The notes under the pieces were generated by a model. The model made no database searches. It saw only the letters and a list, made by a program, of their open reading frames with translations, and was not told the DNA's origin. From CAVYWD01 sp963772225 (GTDB lineage: Bacteria > Myxococcota > Myxococcia > Myxococcales > UBA5297): 64,000 nt of DNA. The stretch covers positions 434,001 to 498,000 of the forward strand of contig CAVYWD010000002.1 in assembly GCA_963772225.1 (NCBI GenBank). Reading direction: 5' to 3'. How positions within the stretch are numbered: position 1 is the first letter of the stretch; each line of letters opens with the position of its first letter. Both the position numbers and the translations under genes were made by a program. This document shows positions 37,303-45,763 of the stretch, piece by piece.

Positions 37303-40300
37303 ATGGAACGAAAGCTCATCTTCAGCCTCCAGGCCGTTCAGATGGGGCTTTTGGACGCGCGCGACCTGGTGGAGGCCGGGCTCGCCTGGACGCGGGGCGA
37401 CGCCGAGGACCTGCGCGAGGAGATCGTCCGGCGCGGCAATATCAGCCGGGAGCACGCCGCGCTGCTCGACCAGACGGTGGAGCTCATCGCTCGCCGCGCG
37501 CGAGTGGGCGCGGCGGCGCCGGCGCGGGACGGTGAGCGCCGAGCGCTCGAGAGCCTGGGCGGCGCGCCGGAGCCCACTCCGAGCTCGAACGCCGCTGCGG
37601 GCCCACCGCACCCGTCGTCGGCCGTTCAGGTCACGCCCGAGCACGCCGGGCGCTATGCGGTCCGCGGCGAGCGCGGGCGGGGCGGCATCGGGCGGGTGCT
37701 GGTTGCGTTCGATGAGCACATCGGCCGGGAGATCGCCATCAAGGAGCTCCTGGGCCCCGCCCAGGGAAGCTCCACGGGATCGCCCAGCGAGAGGCCCGGC
37801 GCCGAGCGCTTCCTTCGCGAGGCGCGGCTCACCGGCCAGCTCGAGCACCCGTCCATCGTCCCGGTTTACGAGGTGGGGCGCCGAGCCGACGGGACGCTCT
37901 ACTACGCCATGCGCCTGGTGCGCGGGCGCACCCTGGAGAAGGCGCTGAAGGACTGCGCCTCGGTCGACGAGCGCCTCGGGCTGCTGCCGCACTTTGCGAA
38001 CCTCTGCTCGGCGGTTGCGTACGCGCACAGCCGCGGCGTGCTGCACCGGGACCTGAAGCCGCAGAACGTGATGATCGGCGAGTTCGGCGAGACCGTGCTG
38101 CTCGACTGGGGCCTGGCGAAGATCAAGGGCTCGAGCGACGACGAGGACCGCCGGTTCGCCCGGCAGCTCGAGGCGCTGCGCGAGGTGGCGGCGGGCCACA
38201 CCGTCGCCGGCGAGGCGCTCGGGACACCGGAGTACATGCCGCCGGAGCAGGCCTGGGGCGAGCTCTCGCGGGTGGACGAGCACAGCGACGTCTACGCTCT
38301 GGGCGCGGTCCTCTACGAGCTCCTGACCGGGCGAGCGCCGTTCACCGGCGAGATGGCCTTCGAGGTCATCGGCAAGGTGCAGCGCTACGGCGACGGGCGC
38401 GAGGCGCTGCCGGCGACCCGGTCGCTGGAGCCGCGCGCGCCCCGCGAGCTGTGCGCCATCGCCGAGAAGGCGCTCGCCGCGCGGCCCGAGGCCCGTTACC
38501 CGAGCGCCAAGGCGCTGCTCACCGACGTGGGCTCGTTCATGGCAGGCCGGCGGGTCGAGGCCTACGAGTACGGCTCGATCGAGCTTCTGCGGAAAGTCGT
38601 GCGACGAAACCCCGCGGTCGCCGCCCTGGTCGCGCTGCTCGCGCTCGTCCTGGTGGTCGGCACTCCCGTGCTCCTGCGCGCCCTGCGCACCGCCCACTTC
38701 GAGCGCGCGCTGGCCGAGGCGAGCGAGCGGCTGGTGCATCGCCACCTGGCGGCGGCTTACGAGGAGAAGGCGGCCTTCTTGGCCGAGCAGAAGGACTTCT
38801 TGGCCGCGCGGATCTTCGCGGCGGCGGCGCTGCGCGAGAGCCCGTTCAACCCGCTGGGCCGGCACGCCGAGCCGGCATCGGCAGCGAGCGACGAGGGCGT
38901 CTCGCAGCTCGCCTCCCTGCAATCCACGCTCGCCGCCGCGGACGAGCATCGCCTCGTCCGACACGCGCAGTCGCTCCCTCGCCACTCGTCCAGCGTGGCC
39001 GCCGTCGCCTTCTCTCCCGATGGGGCCACCGTGGCCACGGCGAGCTACGACGGCTCCGTTCGCCTGTACAACGCCGCCACTGGAGCGAGCGGGCCCGTGC
39101 TCGACGCGAAGGCGGGCGCCGTCCTCGCGCTGGCGTTCTCGAAGGACGGGCGCCTTCTCGCCACCGCCGGCTCCGGGCCCGACGTGCAGCTCTGGTCAGT
39201 TCCGGAGGGCGCGAAGGTCGCCTTCATCGCCACCGGGCCGACCGGCGGCGATGGGCTCGCCTTCTCACCCGACGGCCAGCTCCTCGCGCTGGTGGGGCGC
39301 GACTGGACGGTGCGGCTGCTGGACGTGGCCACCCAGCGCGACACGGGTCCCTTGGCCCTCCTCGCCGGCGCCCACGACGGCACCTCGGCAGTGCTGGCCT
39401 TCGACCCGCAGAGCAGCGCGCTCGCGGTCGGGCAGCCCACCGGCGAGATCGAGCTCTACGATGTCCGCCGGCGAACCCTGACCGCCGCGCTGCGCGGCCA
39501 CGAGCGGGCGATCCGCGCGCTGGCGTTCGCTCCCAAAGGCGACCGGCTCCTGTCGCTCAGTGAAGATCACACCGTGCGGCTCTGGAGCGCCGCGACCGGG
39601 AAGGAGCTCGACCTGTTGCCCTTGGGCGAGCTGCGCGCCGGGGCGATGGCCGCGCACTTCCAGGGCGACGCGCCGGACCTCGTCGCGCTCACGAACGACG
39701 AGGTCGTCGAGCTCTGGGACATGACCTCGAGCCGGCGCGTCGCCGTCCTGAGGGGGCACGACGGGACGGTGCGGGCGCTCGGCCTCTCTGCGGACGGGAG
39801 CCGGCTCGCCACCGCCGGAGTCGATCAGCGCGTGCATTTGTGGGACGTGAGCCCCAAGGACCCGCTGCGTCTCTCGGGCCACCGGGGCTCGGTGGTCTCG
39901 CTCGCGGTAGCGGACGGCGGCACCCTGGCGGCCACAGCCTCGAAGGACCACACGGTGCGGCTGGTACGGCTGCCGGGCGGCGACCTGCTAGGGGCCTTCG
40001 AGGCGAGCCAGGACGAGCTGACGGCGGTGGCCCTGAGCTCCGACGGCAAGGTCATGGCCGCGGCCGGCCGGGACGGCGTGGTGCGGCTGTTCAGTCCGGC
40101 GGAGCGCAAGCCCATCGCGGTGCTGCCGGGCCGCTCGACTCGCGGCGCCAGCTTGGCGCTGTCGGCCCGCGGGGACCTCGTCGCGGTCTCCGGAGGCGGC
40201 GCCGTTCGGATCTGGGACGCCTCGCCCACGTCGGCCCGGGAAGCCTCGGTGAGGGAGATCGACGCCCCCGACGGCGCGGCGGGGCTCGCGTTCTCTCCCG

Positions 40301-40824
40301 ACGGGAGCCTCCTCGCCGTGGCGGGCGACCGCCGCGTGCGGCTCATCGCGCTCGCTGACGGCGCGGTTCGGCTTACCCTGGACATCCCCGAGCGCGCCCG
40401 CGCCGTCGCGTTCAGCCCCGCGAGCGATCGGCTCGCGGTGGCCGACCGCGCCAAGCTCGTGCATCTGTTCGCGCTCCCCGGTGGCGCGCGCCTGCGGACG
40501 CTGCGCGGGCCGTCCGACGTCGCCCGGGCCATCGCCTTTTCTCCGGACGGGGCGCTCATCGTCACCGCCAACGGCCTCGACAACCGGGCGTGGCTCTGGG
40601 ACGCGGCGACGGGCCGGGCGCTGCAGTACTTCCGCCTGCCGGACGTGGCGCGGGCGGCGGCGTTCGCCGACTCGGGCCGCGCCGTTCTCCTGGGCGAAGG
40701 GGAGAGCGCGGTGCTCCATCCGCTGGCGCTGGACCTTTGGCGGCGCGATCCCGAGCGCCTCCTCGAGGAGGCCCAGAACGAGGCGGCGATGGCGCTCGAC
40801 GGGTTCGCGCTCCGCGCCCGCTGA
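37303..40824 (+). CDS. Transmembrane Ser/Thr protein kinase with WD40 beta-propeller C-terminus
   Basis: A 1173-residue protein. Residues 1-70 form a small helical domain. The kinase domain spans about 115-420: glycine loop GERGRGGIG, catalytic Lys147 in AIKELL, HRDLKPQN at 248-255, and DWG in place of DFG at 268-270. GTPEYMPPEQAW is the activation-segment end. A transmembrane helix lies at about 437-460. The rest has roughly a dozen WD40-like repeats (VAFSPDGATVATASYDGSVRLY and relatives), probably forming two propellers. It probably senses or scaffolds partners through the propeller. The ATG at 37303 was chosen over 37258; neither has a strong ribosome-binding site. Confidence 0.9.
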   Translation: MERKLIFSLQAVQMGLLDARDLVEAGLAWTRGDAEDLREEIVRRGNISREHAALLDQTVELIARRARVGAAAPARDGERRALESLGGAPEPTPSSNAAAGPPHPSSAVQVTPEHAGRYAVRGERGRGGIGRVLVAFDEHIGREIAIKELLGPAQGSSTGSPSERPGAERFLREARLTGQLEHPSIVPVYEVGRRADGTLYYAMRLVRGRTLEKALKDCASVDERLGLLPHFANLCSAVAYAHSRGVLHRDLKPQNVMIGEFGETVLLDWGLAKIKGSSDDEDRRFARQLEALREVAAGHTVAGEALGTPEYMPPEQAWGELSRVDEHSDVYALGAVLYELLTGRAPFTGEMAFEVIGKVQRYGDGREALPATRSLEPRAPRELCAIAEKALAARPEARYPSAKALLTDVGSFMAGRRVEAYEYGSIELLRKVVRRNPAVAALVALLALVLVVGTPVLLRALRTAHFERALAEASERLVHRHLAAAYEEKAAFLAEQKDFLAARIFAAAALRESPFNPLGRHAEPASAASDEGVSQLASLQSTLAAADEHRLVRHAQSLPRHSSSVAAVAFSPDGATVATASYDGSVRLYNAATGASGPVLDAKAGAVLALAFSKDGRLLATAGSGPDVQLWSVPEGAKVAFIATGPTGGDGLAFSPDGQLLALVGRDWTVRLLDVATQRDTGPLALLAGAHDGTSAVLAFDPQSSALAVGQPTGEIELYDVRRRTLTAALRGHERAIRALAFAPKGDRLLSLSEDHTVRLWSAATGKELDLLPLGELRAGAMAAHFQGDAPDLVALTNDEVVELWDMTSSRRVAVLRGHDGTVRALGLSADGSRLATAGVDQRVHLWDVSPKDPLRLSGHRGSVVSLAVADGGTLAATASKDHTVRLVRLPGGDLLGAFEASQDELTAVALSSDGKVMAAAGRDGVVRLFSPAERKPIAVLPGRSTRGASLALSARGDLVAVSGGGAVRIWDASPTSAREASVREIDAPDGAAGLAFSPDGSLLAVAGDRRVRLIALADGAVRLTLDIPERARAVAFSPASDRLAVADRAKLVHLFALPGGARLRTLRGPSDVARAIAFSPDGALIVTANGLDNRAWLWDAATGRALQYFRLPDVARAAAFADSGRAVLLGEGESAVLHPLALDLWRRDPERLLEEAQNEAAMALDGFALRAR

Positions 40825-41012
40825 CGCGTCGGCACCGAATCGATCGCCGTCCGGGGAGCGGGGCACGGGCGCGCCTGCGTTTGCATGCCGAGCCAGAGCG
40901 GCGCGGCGCGCCGTCGACCTCCCCACGATTCGGGGCCCGCACTTCGAGCGACGATCGCCGCCCGCGCCCAGCAGTCTCCCGAGCCGGAGCCTCGAGCCGA
41001 ACACCTCCTTAG
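40825..41012. other. Non-coding stretch between the kinase and the repeat-flanked cyclase
   Basis: Together with the left repeat this is a 358-base gap. I see no convincing gene, RNA or terminator in 40825-41012. Confidence 0.5.
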
Positions 41013-41136
41013 TCCCTTCGGCGCGAAATCTTGTGCAAGCTGGCAAAGACTCCAGGCTCCAGGAACTGCAGTGCCCGGAGTCGTAGAGTCTGGAGCCTAA
41101 GGCAACCCTCGTTTGTTCCGGCTCGGCCGGGTTAGG
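41013..41136 (+). repeat. Long inverted repeat, left copy, upstream of the cyclase gene
   Basis: About 124 bases that match, in reverse complement, 42375-42511. Shared words include CCCTTCGGCGCGAAAT, GCTGGCAAAGAC, AGGAACTGCAGTGCCCGGA, TGGAGCCTAA and CAACCCTCGTTTGTTCCGGC. The left copy lacks a 13-14-base internal duplication present in the right copy. It ends 46 bases before the cyclase ATG. Confidence 0.85.
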
Positions 41137-41141
41137 TGCAC

Positions 41142-41150
41142 TGCTATGCT
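41142..41150 (+). promoter_or_regulatory. Extended -10 promoter element upstream of the cyclase gene
   Basis: TG-C-TATGCT matches an extended -10 element just inside the left repeat. No good -35 box is at the usual distance. Transcription would start near 41157, 26 bases before the ATG, which has GGAGG upstream. Confidence 0.35.
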
Positions 41151-41182
41151 CGCCGCCTGGCCGAAGCAGACCGGAGGACGAG

Positions 41183-42379
41183 ATGGGTCGTACTCGTAGC
41201 ACCGAGGAGCTGGAGGCCCGGGTGCAGGAGCTGGAGGCCGAGCTCTCCCGGCTGCGCCACGCAGCGGGCTTTACGCTGGCGGCGAGCGCGGGGACCGGCT
41301 TGGGGGCGGGCTCTCCGGCGGCGCTGGCGCAGAGCGGCTCGGTCTTGGGCGTCGAGGAGATGATCCTGACGGTCGGCGCCGACGGGACCATCGCCTATCT
41401 GAACGGGGCCATGGCGCGGCTGTTGGGCGTGAGCGACCGCCGCGAGGTGAGCGGCCTGTCGCTCCCCGCGGTGGACAAGACGTCGCTCGGGGAGGGCTTC
41501 TTCTCGGGGCTCGTCGACGGCGCGCGCGGCGCCAAGGAGAGCTGGGTGGTCGAACGAGAGTGCCCCGGGCTCGACTCCACGCTCTTGCCGCGCTCGCTCA
41601 AGCCCCGCCCGCAGACGGCCCCCATCCTGCGGATCGTGGCAGCGGCGCGCGGCGGCAGCGTCACGCTGGTCGCCCAGGACATCACCGAGATCCGGTGGCT
41701 CGAGCGCAACTTTGCCCGCTGCGTCTCCCCCGAGGTCCTGCTGCGGATGTACCAGACCCCCGAGGCGGACTTCCTCAAGCCGGAGCGCCGGGAGATCAGC
41801 GTCCTGTTCTGCGACCTGCGCGGCTTCACGCGTCTTTGCAGCGCGGTGAGCCCGGAGGAAGTGCACGGGGCCATCAACACCTACCTGGAGCAGATGGTGA
41901 CCGCGGTGGAGAAGCTCGGCGGCACCGTGGACAAATTCGTGGGCGACGCGGTCATGGCCCTCTTCGGCGCTCCGCTGGACCAGCCCGACCACGCGCTCCG
42001 CGCGCTCCTCTGCGCCGCGGACATGCAGGCGAGGGTGCGCGAGTGGGCCCGGGCGCGCGCCGGCGCCGGGCGGGCGTCGCTCGAGCTCGGGGTCGGGGTG
42101 GCCACGGGGCCCGTGGTAGTGGGGAACGTCGGCGCACCCGAGCGCCTGGAATACACCGCGCTCGGACACACGGTGAACCTCGCCTCGAGGCTCTGCGGCG
42201 AGGCGCGGGCGGGCGAAATCCTCACGGTGCCCACCACGCATACATCGGCGGTCGCCTCGCTCAAGCAGGGCGCGGCGCCCGCGACCCCGATTCCGCACCT
42301 GAAGTTCGAGGCGCTGGGGCTGCGGCAGTTCAAGAATGTCCCGGAGGCCGTGGAGGTCATCCGGGCGTTTCCGGCCTAA
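41183..42379 (+). CDS. PAS-domain class III adenylate/guanylate cyclase
   Basis: A 398-residue soluble protein. A short coiled coil (residues 7-26) is followed by a PAS-like domain (EEMILTVGADGTIAYLNGAM, about 58-170) and a class III cyclase domain (about 200-398). Metal-binding Asp residues lie in LFCDLRGFT and VDKFVGDAVMALFG, and the later strand LGVGVATGPVVVGNVG is complete. LEYTALGHTVNLASRL is the usual cyclase segment. It should make cAMP (or cGMP) in response to a PAS signal. The stop codon lies within the right copy of a long inverted repeat that also occurs upstream, so the gene sits in a repeat-bounded unit. Confidence 0.92.
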   Translation: MGRTRSTEELEARVQELEAELSRLRHAAGFTLAASAGTGLGAGSPAALAQSGSVLGVEEMILTVGADGTIAYLNGAMARLLGVSDRREVSGLSLPAVDKTSLGEGFFSGLVDGARGAKESWVVERECPGLDSTLLPRSLKPRPQTAPILRIVAAARGGSVTLVAQDITEIRWLERNFARCVSPEVLLRMYQTPEADFLKPERREISVLFCDLRGFTRLCSAVSPEEVHGAINTYLEQMVTAVEKLGGTVDKFVGDAVMALFGAPLDQPDHALRALLCAADMQARVREWARARAGAGRASLELGVGVATGPVVVGNVGAPERLEYTALGHTVNLASRLCGEARAGEILTVPTTHTSAVASLKQGAAPATPIPHLKFEALGLRQFKNVPEAVEVIRAFPA

Positions 42380-42511
42380 CCCGGCCGAGCCGGAACAAAC
42401 GAGGGTTGCTTTAGGCTCCAGACCCCAGGCTCCGGGCACTGCAGTTCCTGGAGCCTGGGGTCTGGAGCCTGGGGTCTTTGCCAGCCTGCACAAAATTTCG
42501 CGCCGAAGGGA
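42375..42511 (-). repeat. Long inverted repeat, right copy, overlapping the cyclase stop codon
   Basis: About 137 bases, the near-identical reverse complement of 41013-41136. It carries an extra internal unit (CCAGGCTCCAGACC type) that makes GGGGTCTGGAGCCT a short tandem. The cyclase stop codon at 42377-42379 is inside the repeat, so the last codons may have been fixed by it. Confidence 0.85.
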
Positions 42512-42777
42512 CCAAAGTCCTTCGCGCGCCGTGGAGCTCTGTAACGGCCTCGCGAGGTGCAAGAGGCTGCTCAAAAAAGTGGCCGGCGGCGTCCTTGTGG
42601 GAGCGCCGCCGGCCAGAGCCGCGGGGAGGGGGGGACCGCGGCACGAGCGGATCAACTTGCAGCCGGTATGCCGGCGCCTCGAAGTCCGCGAACCCCACGA
42701 AAAGCCGGCCGCAGAGAGCGCTTGCCGGATGGGTCCCGAAACTTGGCGCAGTCGCGGCGGACCTGCACGCACCCAAT
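42512..42777. other. Non-coding stretch after the right repeat
   Basis: With the repeat this makes a 398-base gap between genes. Apart from the minus-strand terminator at 42573-42615, I see no gene or RNA in it. Confidence 0.5.
42573..42615 (-). terminator. Strong intrinsic terminator on the minus strand
   Basis: A perfect 12-bp stem, TGGCCGGCGGCG with CGCCGCCGGCCA (42580-42591 and 42604-42615), and a 12-base loop. Read on the minus strand it is followed by CTTTTTTGAG. It lies 163 bases after the stop of the exported protein gene at 42778-43479 and should end that transcript. Confidence 0.75.
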
Positions 42778-43479
42778 TCAGTCGTGGAAGGCGAGCGCTT
42801 GCCAGGCGTTGCCGCTCCGGCGCCAAAGCACGACCGCCGCGTGACCGCTCAGGTTGCCGACGGTGAACGTCCCGCCTGCCGCGGGCCAGGATGACAGCCG
42901 GTCCGGCGGCTTCCCGTACTTTTTGGCCATGTCCTCCGGGCTGAAGATCTCGACGTCGAGGAGCCGCAGGCTCTCCAGCGGCTGGCTGGAAAGCGCGGTC
43001 GCCCAACGCTTCTTGATTTCCTCGGGCGAGCTCACGGCTCGGCTCTCGAAGTAGAAAGGCGCCCGGCTGAGCGACGCGAGGCGCTCGACGTCTTTGGCGA
43101 GCAGGGCGAGGTAGAACGCCCGCGCGGCGCCCGCGACGCTCTCGTCGCCGGTCGCGCGCCGCTCGAGGACCGGCTTCGGCTCTCCGACCTTCGCGCCCGA
43201 CGCGGGCTCGACCGGGCGATTGGGTTGGGCAGGCTGGCTCGGCGCGGGGACCTCCGGAGGCTTCGGAGTCGAAGGGACCGGTCTCGCGGGAGCCGGCGAG
43301 TCCTCGCTCGCCGGCGGGGTCGGCTTGACCTCTGCCGCCTCCACCTTGGCGTCCGCAGGCCGCTCGACGGGCGCAGGCCGCTCGACAGGCGCAGGCGCAG
43401 GCGGGGCAACGGCGGGTGGGGAGCTGGCGGGCTCGGGAACGGCCAACAGCAAGGCGGCGAGCAAGCTGGGCATGGGCAT
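42778..43479 (-). CDS. Exported Pro-rich protein with NTF2/SnoaL-like C-terminal domain
   Basis: A 233-residue protein. A short hydrophobic N-terminus (SLLAALLLAVPEPA) acts as a signal peptide. A Pro/Ala/Glu-rich linker follows up to about residue 110. The C-terminal 115 residues (SVAGAARAFYLALLAKDVERLASLS, SPEEIKKRWATAL, ending WRRSGNAWQALAFHD) look like the NTF2/SnoaL fold, often a scaffold without catalysis. GGGGAG lies before the ATG at 43479. It is divergent from the NifU-type gene, and a strong terminator follows it. Confidence 0.75.
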   Translation of the reverse strand: MPMPSLLAALLLAVPEPASSPPAVAPPAPAPVERPAPVERPADAKVEAAEVKPTPPASEDSPAPARPVPSTPKPPEVPAPSQPAQPNRPVEPASGAKVGEPKPVLERRATGDESVAGAARAFYLALLAKDVERLASLSRAPFYFESRAVSSPEEIKKRWATALSSQPLESLRLLDVEIFSPEDMAKKYGKPPDRLSSWPAAGGTFTVGNLSGHAAVVLWRRSGNAWQALAFHD

Positions 43480-43679
43480 CGACCGTTCTCCCCTTCGAGG
43501 AAGCGCGCGCGATGCTATGCGTCGGCTTCGCGGAGGGTCAAGGCGCGCACGGCCCCGATGGGGCGATGGGGGAGCACACAGAAGAGCGCGCCGACCCGAC
43601 TTTCCATTATGCTGTTGAAAATCCGCATGGCCCTCGGTGGGCCGAGCGACTTGACGCGAGACCTGAGGAGAACCAAGGC

Positions 43680-43979
43680 ATGGAAGAGACACGAACCCCA
43701 CAGCCCGCCGCGCCGAGCGGCGATTCGGCGGCGCTCCTGGCGCGCGTTCAGCAAGCCATCGAAGAGGTCCGCCCCGCGCTTCAGGCCGACGGCGGCGACA
43801 TCGAGTTCCTCGGGCTGACCGACGACTCCAAGGCGCGCGTCCGCCTGGTGGGCGCGTGCTCCCACTGCCCGTCTTCGTCGATCACCCTCTCCTACGGAGT
43901 GGAGAACTACCTGCGCGAGCGCGTCCCGGAGATCAAGGGGCTGGCGCTCGACGGAATGCCCGAGCCGTTCGGGTTCTAA
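43680..43979 (+). CDS. NifU C-terminal-domain Fe-S scaffold protein
   Basis: A 99-residue protein that is the Nfu domain alone. The Fe-S ligands are the CxxC in GACSHCPSSS, after IEEVRPALQADGGDIEFLGL (split across the first helix and strand). Nfu proteins carry [4Fe-4S] clusters to target enzymes. GAGGAGAACC lies before the ATG at 43680. The frame extends upstream, but those codons show no family match. Confidence 0.92.
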   Translation: MEETRTPQPAAPSGDSAALLARVQQAIEEVRPALQADGGDIEFLGLTDDSKARVRLVGACSHCPSSSITLSYGVENYLRERVPEIKGLALDGMPEPFGF

Positions 43980-44038
43980 CGCGGCTCTTCGCCCACGAAG
44001 GAAAAGCACAAGGGCGCGAGGTCGCGCGGCAAAACTGA

Positions 44039-44067
44039 TTGACAGCGCCCAGCGGCCTGGATAGCGT
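44039..44067 (+). promoter_or_regulatory. Predicted sigma70-type promoter of greA
   Basis: A consensus TTGACA (44039-44044), 17 bases, then TAGCGT (44062-44067). Transcription would begin near 44074, immediately before the hairpin at 44076-44103. Confidence 0.6.
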
Positions 44068-44075
44068 TTTTCAGC

Positions 44076-44115
44076 GCGGCCGCCCTGTCGTTGGGGCGGC
44101 CGCACCGTTTTGTTT
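44076..44115 (+). terminator. Terminator-like hairpin in the greA leader
   Basis: A perfect 10-bp stem, GCGGCCGCCC with GGGCGGCCGC, with an 8-base loop, followed by ACCGTTTTGTTT. It starts almost at the predicted transcription start and ends 23 bases before the greA ATG. It could attenuate greA, or simply end transcripts coming from the NifU-type gene. Confidence 0.6.
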
Positions 44116-44138
44116 GAGCGCGACGCGAGGTTCCCGCC

Positions 44139-44630
44139 ATGGCAGTCGACCGCATCCCGATGACCCGAACAGGCCTGCAAAGGCTCAAGGACACGCTCAA
44201 GCGACTCCGCTCGGTCGAGAAGCCGGCCATCATCCTGGCCATCGAAGAGGCCCGCGCCCACGGCGACCTGTCGGAGAACGCCGAGTACCACGCGGCGAAG
44301 GAGCGCCAAGGGCACATTGACGCGGAGATTCGCCGAGTCGAAGACGTGCTCTCCCGCGCCGACGTCATCGACGTGAGCAAGCTCTCGGGCGACAAGGTGG
44401 TGTTCGGCGCGACGGTCGAGCTCCAGGACGACAACGGCTCCAAGGTCGTCTACCGCATCGTCGGAGAGCATGAGGCCGACATCAAGAAGGGCCTGTTGTC
44501 GGTCTCCTCGCCCATCGCCCGGGCGATGATCGGCCGGGAAGTCGGCGACCCGGTTCGCGTCCAAGCGCCAGGTGGGGCGCGCGAGTTCGAGATCACGGAC
44601 GTCCGCTTCGAGGACGTCGAGGCGAGCTGA
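44139..44630 (+). CDS. greA: Transcription elongation factor GreA
   Basis: A 163-residue protein with the two-domain GreA layout. The N-terminal coiled coil ends in the tip EEARAHGDLSENAEYHAAKERQ (read in two parts), whose acidic residues stimulate cleavage of backtracked RNA by RNA polymerase. The C-terminal domain has SVSSPIARAMIGREVGD. The start region is clear. A promoter and a terminator-like hairpin precede it, suggesting leader control. Confidence 0.97.
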   Translation: MAVDRIPMTRTGLQRLKDTLKRLRSVEKPAIILAIEEARAHGDLSENAEYHAAKERQGHIDAEIRRVEDVLSRADVIDVSKLSGDKVVFGATVELQDDNGSKVVYRIVGEHEADIKKGLLSVSSPIARAMIGREVGDPVRVQAPGGAREFEITDVRFEDVEAS

Positions 44631-44675
44631 TCGCCGGGCCCGCTGGTGCGCAGGCCGAGCTCTGGCCGGCCTCCG

Positions 44676-44705
44676 TTGACCCTTTGGCCGCCCCGCACCT
44701 AGAGT
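44676..44705 (+). promoter_or_regulatory. Predicted promoter giving a leaderless transcript for the zinc-ribbon gene
   Basis: TTGACC (44676-44681), 18 bases, TAGAGT (44700-44705). The ATG follows after 5 bases, so the first transcribed base would be at or next to the start codon. There is no ribosome-binding site. Confidence 0.5.
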
Positions 44706-44710
44706 ACGGC

Positions 44711-45235
44711 ATGGTCGTTTGCCCCCTGTGCGAACACCCGCAGGAGCTTGGCGATACGTGTGAGGAGTGCGGCCGGGCGCTGGGCGGCCTGGGCGCCGCT
44801 CCGCTGCCCACGCCGGCCCTCGAAGGCCTGGAGCGGACCCAGCTGGAAGGGGGCGCGGACATGCCGCTCGGCGAGCCCATGCCCGAGCTCAGCTCGCACC
44901 GAGCGGCAGGCGTCTTCATTTCGGAGCCGACGGCAGTGCCGGGCTTCGAGCCGACCGAGCTGCTGGGAGGGCAGGGCGAGCAACCGACGCCGCGGGTGGC
45001 AGCGGGGTCGCCGGCGGTCCCCCAAGCGATGGTCAGTTGCCGCTACTGCGGTCAACCGCAGGGCGATGGGCCGCTGTGCGAGCGCTGCGGAATGCAGCTC
45101 CCGCGGCTGTTCCGGGCGAGCGACCCCGATGAGGAGGGGCGCTCGCGCTGCCCGGCCTGCGGCGCCAAGGCCCAGCTTCGCGAGCGCTGCCCCTCATGCG
45201 GGGCCTCGCTCTGGGCTCGCGGCTCGACGACGTGA
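44711..45235 (+). CDS. Zinc-ribbon protein with four CxxC pairs plus two single-knuckle pairs
   Basis: A 174-residue protein. An N-terminal ribbon (CPLCEHPQELGDTCEECG) is followed by an acidic Pro/Gly linker and two more ribbons (CRYCGQPQGDGPLCERCG and CPACGAKAQ with RERCPSCG). No catalytic domain is present, so it is likely to bind protein, RNA or simply zinc. The ATG at 44711 begins the first ribbon; a TTG at 44684 is less likely. A predicted -10 box ends 5 bases upstream, suggesting a leaderless mRNA. Confidence 0.82.
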   Translation: MVVCPLCEHPQELGDTCEECGRALGGLGAAPLPTPALEGLERTQLEGGADMPLGEPMPELSSHRAAGVFISEPTAVPGFEPTELLGGQGEQPTPRVAAGSPAVPQAMVSCRYCGQPQGDGPLCERCGMQLPRLFRASDPDEEGRSRCPACGAKAQLRERCPSCGASLWARGSTT

Positions 45236-45316
45236 CCTGCCTTCGAGGCCTCTTCCGTTGCGACCTGAGTTCGGATACCGTTCGTCGCCCGTTTCGTTTC
45301 GAATGCTGAGGCCTGC

Positions 45317-45650
45317 CATGGAAGTGTCGAACGACGCCCGCTGGGAGGCGGGCCCGCTTGCGAACGAGATCGAGGCGCTCGCGCAGAAGCTACAAGACCG
45401 CGCGTCCGTCCGCCGGCTCGCCCGCGCCTACGTTTTGACCCTGGTGGGGATCATCGCCTTCGGCGTCGGCTCGAGGCTGTTGGTGGAGTCCAGCCGTCTG
45501 CCGTACTTCGCCGCGCCCATCATGGGGCTGTTCCTGCTCTGCTTCATCTTCGGCGCCCGCGACGTGATCGCGGGGCGCAGGCTCCTCCTGGAAGAGCGGC
45601 GCGAGTTCCGCCGCTATCGGGCCCTCCGCGCCGAGGCGGGCCTCGACTAG
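45317..45650 (+). CDS. Small membrane protein with two transmembrane helices
   Basis: A 110-residue protein. A helical N-terminus (EIEALAQKLQDRASVRRLAR) leads to two transmembrane helices (AYVLTLVGIIAFGVGSRLL and YFAAPIMGLFLLCFIFGA) and a basic C-terminal helix rich in Arg and Glu. The topology is probably N-in, C-in. No family is recognised. It lies between two zinc-ribbon genes in the same direction, so it may be their membrane partner. That is inference only. Confidence 0.72.
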
Positions 45651-45763
45651 GAGCAACGCCTCGCTCGAGCCGCTGGCTCTCGGGGCCGGGCCGCCCGTTT
45701 GGTTGCGCCTGTTGCGCTGGGCTAGACTCCAAAATTCTCGATCTCGCGGAGGAGCGGCGCGAC

